Assembly (NCBI GenBank): GCA_002424625.1
Contig: DIKR01000053.1
Coordinates: forward strand, 1 to 21,033
Direction: 5' to 3'
DNA from: Desulfuromonadaceae bacterium UBA5613
Lineage (GTDB): Bacteria; Desulfobacterota; Desulfuromonadia; Desulfuromonadales; UBA2197
DNA length: 21,033 bases
A model generated the notes under the pieces. It was not told the DNA's origin. It made no database searches and saw only the letters and a program-made list of their open reading frames with translations. The position numbers were made by a program, and so were the translations under genes. Position 1 is the first letter of the stretch. Each line of letters begins with the position of its first letter. Positions 5,177 through 12,139 of this stretch are shown here, in pieces.

Positions 5177-8100
5177 CTAGTCATCGACGAACTCCGGCTC
5201 TTCCGCCGAAGAACAAGCAAACTCCTTGGTGGCCTGGTCAGACCGAGCACTCTGGTAAAAAGTATCCTCATCGCCGGCCTGCGATTCATCGGCCGGCGGC
5301 ACATCGCCCTGAGCCTCGACCGGGAAAATTCCTCTCGCTTCGAGCATACGCCACAGCAGCTCAAGAGCCTTTTCAGAATCGGCCCTGTAGGAGCACTCCC
5401 TGACCCGGAAGAACACCCAATTACACCGCTCCAGCATTCGCTGGCGCTGCATGTCGGCCTCGAACTCGTCACGGCCATGCCAGTGGTCGCCATCACATTC
5501 GACAGCAAGCTGAGCGTTGCCCCCTTGAATAACGAGGTCGATGCGTTTATTGGCAAACTCGAACTGCGGCAGGACGCTGTAGCCCCGTGAAGCGATATCC
5601 AAGGCAACATCAACCTCGAACCAGCTATCGAATGGAGCTGGCGCTTTCACCCGCCATCTGTCGGCCTCGTAGGCCTCTCGGCGGAGCGTGTCGACATCGA
5701 TACCTGCGACCATCTTCACGGACGTATCGTAGAAGTGGGACAGCAACTTCTTGCGCATACATTCCTGACTCAGATCGTTGGTCGTCACGGAGTGGAAGAG
5801 CCACATCTGTTCCTTGGCGCGGCTGGCGGCAACGTTGAACCGCCGCATATCCTTCTCCATGGTCATGGAGCCGATGCGGCCCTCGCCCCGGGCAGCCACC
5901 ATACTCAGGAAGACCACGTCACGCTCGTCTCCTTGGAAGCTGTAGGGGTTGCCGCAAACAATACGCCGCTCCTGCATTTCCTCGGCACCGAGACGGGTCA
6001 GCAGCATCCCCTCAATCAACTTGGCCTGAGCCTCGCCCTGAAGGACGATAACGCCCATCGACATGCCGGAATAAGTGGTGTCCTCGCAACACGTTACTAT
6101 TTGCTCGACCAGCGCTTCGGCTTCGGGACGGTTAATGACCGACTGGGCATTACCCTCACGGAAGCCGTTCGACACATGCACAGGCATGAGCGGCTTGAGC
6201 CGGTTGGGCGGGCACTGCTTCAATGGAATGAGCGGGTCGGCCGTGTAGCAAAGCTCGTTGGAGAATCGAATAATCTCCGGCGCACACCGGAAGTGCTCGC
6301 GCAACGTGATGCGGTTGCCAAACCGGATACGTCCGTGAGCAAATAGGCTGGTCTCGATATCGAACGAAGCCCGGTGGTCGAAATCCGATAGGTACGACCG
6401 CATGAGATTGGCGACGTGTGTACGGTCGACGCCGACAGCATCTGGGCTTATCTGCTTCTCGTCGCCGACAACAATGACCTTCTCGGCAAGGTAAAGCAGC
6501 GGTAGCGCTTCGTAACCGCACTGCGAGGCCTCATCGATGATGATCACGTCGAAGCTTTTGGGCGCCGCCTGCACAGTCTCGAACACCCGGTGGATGGGCA
6601 TGACCCAGGCCGGGACTGCCTCCTTACACGCATTCAGGTGGCGCTGAGCATCCTGACGGTGGCGATGGGCATGCTTGCCTGTCCCTTTGCCCAGACGACG
6701 CATGGCAAGCTGCCATGACTCGAGGTGCCGCTGGTGGTCCCGGGACATCCGCTCAAAACAATGTCCCCAGGCCTTCAAAGCCGCCAGGTCGCCGAGGGCC
6801 TGCATGGCGGCCTGTTCAAAACGCTTCAGGTTACGCTCGAGATGCGACCCGTCGTTGTCCTCGTACTCGTTGAGCCACGACTTCGCACGGCGCCACGCCC
6901 ATGCCTTGTGAAGCTCCTTTAGCCGTGAACACCACAGTTCTCCATCCTGCCGGCTCGACAAGATTGCCGACAGCCGAGGTGCCTTGACGGCCAATCGCGC
7001 CAGGTAACTTTGCTTGTCCTTGATGTCCGAGAACCGACGCGACACGCCACGCAGGCGGTCGACGATGACCCGGTAATGGTCGGCGTCCTTGTCTTTGATG
7101 GTAGCCAACAAGTCACTACACAGCGGATGAGTGTTGGTCCGGGCCGCAACAGTCGCCACCCGTTCCTCTTCCCTCCTGACTTGTTCAGAAAGCGTTCTCA
7201 ACTCCGAAAGGAGTGCGGTTTCGTGACAGGTCTTCATCAGCGTTACCAGCGACCCGTTTTCGGCGAACTGCGGTTCCGAAAGACCAACGAATGAGGAAAT
7301 CGCCGTCCGCACCTCGCTTCGCATATCATAGAGGCCAAGCACATGCTGTAGCGCCTCGACGACCTCGTCAACGTGCGCCATCTGCAAAGCAAAGTTGGGC
7401 GTCGCCGGAGGCGTTTCGTGGCCGGCCCAGAACGACCAAATTTCATCGAGACCAAGCCGAACATCCAGATACGCCAGCAACTTCTGAAGCGTTGTCATGT
7501 CGCTCAGGGCCGGCTGGCCGTCGACTGTGACCAGCTTGATATGCTTTCCATGCTTCTTGATGACCGGGTGCTCGAACATGCCCATGCGCTTCATACCACC
7601 ACCCGCCGCAAGGTGCGACTGAATGGCCGACGTGTCGCTTCTTATGCGCCGCAAATCGATTCCCGCCGGGAGGTCGACCGAAATTCGCTGAATCTTTCCG
7701 GCAATGTGCCGCACGTCCGTGAGTCGCTCCTCGGTCAGGCGCAACAACTCCTTCCAGGGCGTATCGAGATCCTGCAAAACCTCCTTGATGGCCTTGTTCA
7801 CCCAGTCCTTCGGTCGAAGACGCACGCTCTCGACTTCGGCGACCATCTTACTTACTGCATCGGACAGCGCTTTGACGCTCGCCGGTTGCGCCTTCGCTAG
7901 GGCAATCCCATCCGGCGAGCCAAGACGCTTCTCGCCAGCCTTGACCAGCTTAGTCAATTCGTTGATGCGGTGCCAGGCCTCGCGCAACCAATCGATGGAA
8001 GGGATATCCTTGTCGACATCTGGAAAATACTTGGCCAACTCCTCTTCGGTGGCAACATCAATGCTGTCGAGAAGGCTTGCCAGCTCCGTGACCTCCTGCT

Positions 8101-10363
8101 CGGAAAGGGGAAGTTCGTCATTCTTACCAATCTCATCGGTTAACCAGGAAAAACCCTCTTCCTGTTTCTTCAGCTTGACGGCTATCGAAGCGGCGGTACC
8201 CGAGTAAGCGCCACCGGCGACGTCGTGCCTGAACGTCTCCTTTTCACGAATCGCCAGCAGCTCGCCTTCGGCCTCCGCAATATCCTTGTGGGCATCGGTC
8301 AGTTTGCGCTCCAACGCCTCCATCATGCGCTGGTTGGCGCTATCGTTGCGCTGATTCACCCTCGTCAGGATGCCGCTGACACTTCGCTCCAGCGACTCGC
8401 GCTCGTCCGTTCCGCTACCGAGCATGCTGATGCACAGCGGCTGAATCGGCGCCGGTATTTTGCCGCCCAAGACCTCCAGAGCACGAGGCGACTTCGCTGT
8501 GACAAGAACCCGCTTGCCGGTTGCAAGAAGGTGCGAAATCAAGTTTGCGATGGTTTGCGACTTGCCGGTACCCGGAGGCCCCTGAACGAGGACACCGGCA
8601 TTCCTATGTGACTCCCTGACGATTTCCCTTTGCTGTTCATTCGCCGGAAGCGGGAAGTAAATGTGCCCGGGGATTTCTCCGCCGTTGCCGGACGACGACC
8701 CTTCACGATCTTCGTCGCCGCTTTCCACCTCGCACAGCTCGGCGAAGTGAGGCGGCACCTCACCACCTTCCTCAATCTGCCGGCGCATGTCATGGAGCGT
8801 GTAGAGAAGCCCCTTCATCGAACGCTTGCGAAGAATCAGGGCCGGAGCATACTCGATCAATGGCACATCGGACGCGCCTTGCATCGACGCCTTCTCGGCC
8901 TCCGGCAGATAGGAACCCCGGCCTTGTTCTTCGAGCGAGTTGGAGGCCGCCGTGAGGAGCGCATCCATGGTCGTCCTGTCCCAAAAGTTGTCCCTGAGAC
9001 TGTGGCCCGTCGCCAAAAGCGACTCCGAATTGGAGGGGTAGCTCTCAGGTTCGAGCATGTCGAACTCGACATCCGCCTGGTCGCCGTCAGGCGCCGCACG
9101 GACGATGAAGCGGCCGAGAGCCGCCTCAAACTCCAAGGCGGCCTTGGCGATAACGAGATGCCGCTTTACAACCTTGCCGCCTTTCTGGCGCCACGTCAGG
9201 AAGCCAACGCCCATGATGAGTTCGTACTGCTCACCCAGTCGCTGCTGCTCCTGATAGATACTGTGCAAGGCGCCGAAGACCTTCTGCACTCGCTGGAATT
9301 TCTGATAAGCCTGCGCCCAGGAAAGCCACTTTTTCTCTACATACTCACGCCAGGAGGCCTGGACATCTTCCCGGTCTCGCAGATTGTAAATATGGACGTC
9401 GTCAAAAACCTCTTCCTTCGTCACCGGGTCAATCTTCATAACCGGTCGACTGATGGTCTCCTTGAGTGCCGGGCGCACATCTGAAACCTTTAACTGATTC
9501 TGGTCGGCCCATTCCTCACAGATTTTTGGAACGGGCGGGAAAATCGGTTCCGGGCATTTACGGACATCGAGCCAGACGTCATCTGGCACGTTTTCGTCCC
9601 GTCCCCAGGAACGGGAATAGCAATACTGGCCCTCCTTCGGCACGTCTGAGCTCCACAGCACGTTCTGGTACGAGCTGATTTCGCGAACGGTCACCATCGT
9701 CACCCGGGCGAGATTCGACAGATAGTCTACGACCCGCAGAATTTTACCGCTGGGTCCCGTATAATCACTTTCGATAGTTGGTTTTGGTGCGGATGCACCA
9801 CGGTTCTCAGTCAACCCTGAAAAGACTTCGCTTCCACGCCGCGAGCGCTCAAGAGCATCGCCCTCGGCCGCAAAGAGGACATCTCCTTGGTCAACGCCCG
9901 GCTCGCCGACCTCATCTTCGAACACGACGTACTCGATGTTGTCAGCAGTCTCGTCCATTGTCCCTCCGTCGTCCTCGCCCGCAATCATCTCGACGTCGCA
10001 ATCATCTTCAGCGATAACCGTCTGAGGCTCCCAATCCCAAGGATTAGATTTTAAGGTGGTTGGCTGGGCCTGCTCCTCGGCTTCCTGCGACCCGGAGCCA
10101 TGCCCGTCTACAGGTTCGGCTGCCGGTTGCAGCGATGGCACCCAGGGAGATGGCCCAGCACTTTTGCGATTACCCTTGTCCTTGCTTAGGGCATCAATGG
10201 CATCAATGATTGTTGCTTTGAGTCTTTTTGCGGATGGGGTTTTGCGGCCGCCCGCAGTGAGTTCGTGAAGAATGGATCTGAGATTGGTAATATCCCTCGG
10301 CTGGGCCTCATACATCTCAGTGAGTTCCTGGGCCGACTTAGAAAATAACGGACGTCTTGACAT
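5177..10363 (-). CDS. Giant SF1 helicase with C-terminal Vsr-like (MTES_1575-type) nuclease domain (1728 aa)
   Basis: Residues 1-60 form a small helical domain; 70-200 are acidic and low in complexity; 210-560 are unrecognised. Helicase motifs: Q-motif region near 577, Walker A GPPGTGKS 595-602, Walker B VIIIDEAS 1273-1280, motif III GDEKQISP 1300-1307, REHFRCAP near 1355-1362, SFQGDE near 1475, and FNVAASRAKEQMW near 1509 (motif VI). About 670 residues, partly coiled coil, separate Walker A and B. The C-terminus carries E-V-D-V (about 1583), R-I-D-L-V-I and VECDGDHWHG (about 1621-1630), a PD-(D/E)xK Vsr-like nuclease. This helicase-Vsr architecture is known from anti-phage genes such as Hhe, but no DUF4011 is visible here. 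The likely role is nucleic-acid translocation and cleavage of foreign DNA. The start is the ATG at 10361-10363, directly after ten Gs; an in-frame TTG at 10385-10387 is the alternative. Confidence 0.88.
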   Translation of the reverse strand: MSRRPLFSKSAQELTEMYEAQPRDITNLRSILHELTAGGRKTPSAKRLKATIIDAIDALSKDKGNRKSAGPSPWVPSLQPAAEPVDGHGSGSQEAEEQAQPTTLKSNPWDWEPQTVIAEDDCDVEMIAGEDDGGTMDETADNIEYVVFEDEVGEPGVDQGDVLFAAEGDALERSRRGSEVFSGLTENRGASAPKPTIESDYTGPSGKILRVVDYLSNLARVTMVTVREISSYQNVLWSSDVPKEGQYCYSRSWGRDENVPDDVWLDVRKCPEPIFPPVPKICEEWADQNQLKVSDVRPALKETISRPVMKIDPVTKEEVFDDVHIYNLRDREDVQASWREYVEKKWLSWAQAYQKFQRVQKVFGALHSIYQEQQRLGEQYELIMGVGFLTWRQKGGKVVKRHLVIAKAALEFEAALGRFIVRAAPDGDQADVEFDMLEPESYPSNSESLLATGHSLRDNFWDRTTMDALLTAASNSLEEQGRGSYLPEAEKASMQGASDVPLIEYAPALILRKRSMKGLLYTLHDMRRQIEEGGEVPPHFAELCEVESGDEDREGSSSGNGGEIPGHIYFPLPANEQQREIVRESHRNAGVLVQGPPGTGKSQTIANLISHLLATGKRVLVTAKSPRALEVLGGKIPAPIQPLCISMLGSGTDERESLERSVSGILTRVNQRNDSANQRMMEALERKLTDAHKDIAEAEGELLAIREKETFRHDVAGGAYSGTAASIAVKLKKQEEGFSWLTDEIGKNDELPLSEQEVTELASLLDSIDVATEEELAKYFPDVDKDIPSIDWLREAWHRINELTKLVKAGEKRLGSPDGIALAKAQPASVKALSDAVSKMVAEVESVRLRPKDWVNKAIKEVLQDLDTPWKELLRLTEERLTDVRHIAGKIQRISVDLPAGIDLRRIRSDTSAIQSHLAAGGGMKRMGMFEHPVIKKHGKHIKLVTVDGQPALSDMTTLQKLLAYLDVRLGLDEIWSFWAGHETPPATPNFALQMAHVDEVVEALQHVLGLYDMRSEVRTAISSFVGLSEPQFAENGSLVTLMKTCHETALLSELRTLSEQVRREEERVATVAARTNTHPLCSDLLATIKDKDADHYRVIVDRLRGVSRRFSDIKDKQSYLARLAVKAPRLSAILSSRQDGELWCSRLKELHKAWAWRRAKSWLNEYEDNDGSHLERNLKRFEQAAMQALGDLAALKAWGHCFERMSRDHQRHLESWQLAMRRLGKGTGKHAHRHRQDAQRHLNACKEAVPAWVMPIHRVFETVQAAPKSFDVIIIDEASQCGYEALPLLYLAEKVIVVGDEKQISPDAVGVDRTHVANLMRSYLSDFDHRASFDIETSLFAHGRIRFGNRITLREHFRCAPEIIRFSNELCYTADPLIPLKQCPPNRLKPLMPVHVSNGFREGNAQSVINRPEAEALVEQIVTCCEDTTYSGMSMGVIVLQGEAQAKLIEGMLLTRLGAEEMQERRIVCGNPYSFQGDERDVVFLSMVAARGEGRIGSMTMEKDMRRFNVAASRAKEQMWLFHSVTTNDLSQECMRKKLLSHFYDTSVKMVAGIDVDTLRREAYEADRWRVKAPAPFDSWFEVDVALDIASRGYSVLPQFEFANKRIDLVIQGGNAQLAVECDGDHWHGRDEFEADMQRQRMLERCNWVFFRVRECSYRADSEKALELLWRMLEARGIFPVEAQGDVPPADESQAGDEDTFYQSARSDQATKEFACSSAEEPEFVDD

Positions 10364-10373
10364 CCCCCCCCCC
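10364..10373 (-). promoter_or_regulatory. G10 homopolymer serving as ribosome-binding region of the helicase gene
   Basis: On the reverse strand ten Gs directly abut the ATG; no other Shine-Dalgarno-like sequence exists. A G run can pair with CCUCC of 16S rRNA through a wobble, but its length sets the spacing. Such tracts slip during replication, so translation may vary between cells. Confidence 0.5.
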
Positions 10374-10401
10374 TGCAAACCGACCAAAATAAGACATGGC
10401 C

Positions 10402-10430
10402 AATGTAACCTAACGTGTCACTCAAGTCAA
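10402..10430 (-). promoter_or_regulatory. Candidate sigma-70 promoter of the helicase gene
   Basis: On the reverse strand TTGACT (10425-10430) and TACATT (10402-10407) are spaced by 17 bp, matching the consensus at 5/6 and 4/6 positions. The predicted start near 10395 gives a leader of about 30 nt that consists mostly of the G tract region. An ATG at 10395-10397, out of frame by one base with the current G10, would then lie at or before the transcript start. Confidence 0.5.
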
Positions 10431-10520
10431 AGTTTTGAACGTGTCTCGGATTACGTCTTTTTGGATTTTGGCAAATCCCTGAGGCCGGATTGCGTTGTTA
10501 TTACATATCCTGCAATACGC

Positions 10521-10553
10521 GAAAGGCCCGACCTGTTTCCAGGCGGGCCTTTC
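10521..10553 (-). terminator. Intrinsic terminator of the yegP-like gene, copy 4 of the repeated family
   Basis: GAAAGGCCCG (10521-10530) pairs exactly with CGGGCCTTTC (10544-10553), and an inner CCTG/CAGG extends the stem around TTTC. It is symmetric, so it can stop transcription from either side. It lies about 70 bp after the stop of the minus-strand gene ending at 10625. Confidence 0.75.
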
Positions 10554-10624
10554 ACCGTAGGACATACAATTCATTTCAATAACGACCTAGGGGTCGATCG
10601 CGCATCAGTCCGGAGAAAAAGGGA

Positions 10625-10960
10625 TTATATTGTCAAATCCTCAATCTTGGCCTCGGGAGCATTCTTCTTTACCGACTCGATACCATTCTCCATGCTTGCT
10701 TTGGAAGAATAATATTCGCTACGCCCAACTTCCTGGCCGTTAGTTGCCTTCAGTATGAAATAAGACTCTCCCTTGGAATTATCTCTGACCTCGAAGGCGC
10801 CTTCTCGAACGGAGTTCTTGCGGACCGATTCGATGCCGTTTTCTGCACTGGGTTTTGTCTTGTAGCGCTCACTGGTCAAGATCACCTGCCCGTTTGCAGC
10901 CTTCAGATTAAACATGAACTGGCCATCCTTTGCTTTTTTCAGTTCGAATTTGCCGGCCAT
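10625..10960 (-). CDS. yegP: UPF0339/DUF1508 family protein, YegP-like (111 aa)
   Basis: Two tandem DUF1508 repeats: residues about 3-53 (F-E-L-K-K-A-K-D-G-Q-F-M-F-N-L-K-A-A-N-G-Q ... E-N-G-I-E-S-V) and 54-105 (F-E-V-R-D-N-S-K-G-E-S-Y-F-I-L-K-A-T-N-G-Q ... E-N-G-I-E-S-V). Each repeat ends with the family's S-x-E-N-G-I-E-S-V-(R/K)-K-N helix. Length matches E. coli YegP (110 aa). It is a small cytoplasmic alpha/beta protein; the biochemical role is not established. The ATG at 10958-10960 follows GGGAGA at 5 bp. It has its own terminator at 10521-10553 and appears to be a single-gene unit. Confidence 0.92.
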   Translation of the reverse strand: MAGKFELKKAKDGQFMFNLKAANGQVILTSERYKTKPSAENGIESVRKNSVREGAFEVRDNSKGESYFILKATNGQEVGRSEYYSSKASMENGIESVKKNAPEAKIEDLTI

Positions 10961-11350
10961 AGAGATCTCCCTTCTTGTCAGTGTTGAATCGTCCTGGTGT
11001 CCTAGGCGCTCCGAAGTTGAAAAGACTAGCCACAGGAGTAGTTAGTAACCATGGGCAATTCATGGGGTGAATAGGCAAACAAGGTTACAGGGCTAGAGGA
11101 AGTTTAAAAACGGCGGGCTAGCAGGGCCTGACGCTGTGACACGCCCGCCAGATGCCACGCTTTTATGGTAACCCAGCCAAACCGAGTGTCAAATATAGGT
11201 TTTTTAGTAATCTGATGATGCTAAACAGGGAGACTTTTTCAATTTGCCGCGCCCTCTACATCCCCTCCCCAGAACTAGAAATAGCAGATAAATTTTCATG
11301 ACAATTCCCTACTTGGGAAAAACCATCCAGGAGAGTGAAAGGAGACCGTC
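10961..11350. other. Intergenic stretch upstream of the recombinase gene
   Basis: Contains the 5' leaders of the divergent yegP-like and recombinase genes. A hairpin lies at 11112-11149 (GGCGGGC/GCCCGCC, long loop). A dyad TTCCC-tactt-GGGAA at 11305-11319 sits about 30 bp before the recombinase start and could be an operator. TGTCAAATATA at 11187-11197 resembles a serine-resolvase half-site (TGTCYRATA type), but I could not assemble a full res site. Confidence 0.35.
11112..11149. repeat. GC-rich hairpin GGCGGGC/GCCCGCC
   Basis: A 7-bp perfect stem (11112-11118 with 11143-11149), preceded by AAAAAC and followed some bases later by CTTTT. It may be a weak terminator of a lost gene. The loop of 24 nt is long, so confidence in function is low. 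Confidence 0.35.
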
Positions 11351-11920
11351 ATGGGAATGAGGATCGGGTACGCAAGAGTCAGTTCCAGAGGGCAAAAGTT
11401 GGATGTTCAAATTGACCGTCTGGCCGACTGCGAGCGGGTTTTTTATGAAAAGGCATCTGGCGCAACCGCGAAAGATCGCCCTGAGCTGCAAAAGGCTTTA
11501 GATTATGTTCGGGACGAGGATGTGTTTGTGGTGACCAAGCTCGATCGTTTGGCAAGGTCGGTGGTTGACTTGGCCAACATCATTAAAAGGCTCCAGAGGA
11601 AAAATGTGGACCTCGTAGTCTTAGACCAGGGAATCGACACAACCACCCTTTATGGAAGGCTACAATTCAACATTCTGGCTGCTATAGGCGAGTTTGAGCG
11701 AGAATTGATCAAGGAACGCTCTACGGAGGATCGGGTAAGAGCCGTTGCGCGAGGAGTGAAGTTTGGAGCAAAGCCAAAACTCACTAAGAAGGAAATAGAG
11801 GAACTGATCAGGGATTATGAAGAACCTGGTTGCAGCAAAAAGGAAATTGCGGAGCATTACGGCATTAGCCGCTCATCGGTCTATCGATTGTATGCAGAGA
11901 ACCGCCAGCAGTATGTCTGA
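11351..11920 (+). CDS. Serine recombinase, resolvase/invertase family (189 aa)
   Basis: The N-terminal catalytic domain starts R-I-G-Y-A-R-V-S, with nucleophile Ser11 and Arg9. K-L-D-R-L-A-R-S at 63-70 holds the active-site arginines (R66, R69). The long E helix follows (G-E-F-E-R-E-L-I-K-E-R), then a basic linker and a Hin-type helix-turn-helix (C-S-K-K-E-I-A-E-H-Y-G-I-S-R-S-S-V-Y-R-L-Y, 161-181). Length matches Tn3 resolvases and Hin/Pin invertases. The ATG at 11351 follows AAAGGAG at 6 bp; the ATG two codons later is less well spaced. No transposase or terminal inverted repeats are nearby, so it is either a relic of a transposon or a stand-alone resolvase or invertase of the island. It converges on the P-type ATPase gene. 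Confidence 0.93.
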   Translation: MGMRIGYARVSSRGQKLDVQIDRLADCERVFYEKASGATAKDRPELQKALDYVRDEDVFVVTKLDRLARSVVDLANIIKRLQRKNVDLVVLDQGIDTTTLYGRLQFNILAAIGEFERELIKERSTEDRVRAVARGVKFGAKPKLTKKEIEELIRDYEEPGCSKKEIAEHYGISRSSVYRLYAENRQQYV

Positions 11921-11937
11921 AAAATAGCGGTGAAAAA

Positions 11938-11970
11938 GAAAAGCCCCCGATCATTAAATCAGGAGCTTTC
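11938..11970 (+). terminator. Weak hairpin after the recombinase gene
   Basis: AAAGC at the left pairs with GCTTT at the right, with a further imperfect CC-GA/TC-GG stem and an AT-rich loop. It is a plausible first terminator about 20 bp after the stop codon, backed up by the stronger one at 12001. Confidence 0.35.
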
Positions 11971-12000
11971 GTGTATCAGAAGGGCTGCATTAGGAGAAAA

Positions 12001-12027
12001 CCCCGTCTAGCGAACCAGACGGGGCTT
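12001..12027 (+). terminator. Intrinsic terminator of the recombinase gene, copy 5 of the repeated family
   Basis: CCCCGTCT (12001-12008) pairs with AGACGGGG (12017-12024) around an 8-nt loop, preceded by AAAA and followed by CTTCTGTGTTTT. The tail GGAAATCGTAAATCG resembles the tail of copy 1. It separates the convergent recombinase and ATPase genes. Confidence 0.65.
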
Positions 12028-12139
12028 CTGTGTTTTGGAAATCGTAAATCGCGAGAAACCTTCAGGATGATTCGCATGCCATCAAGAGTCTGGGGAAGTG
12101 TCAACGACGCTCACTGGACAACTCAAATGACGGTGTTAT

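Noticed and set aside
5735..9484. Several long plus-strand frames within the helicase gene
   Set aside because: Shadows of a high-GC coding sequence; the minus-strand frame has continuous helicase and nuclease motifs.
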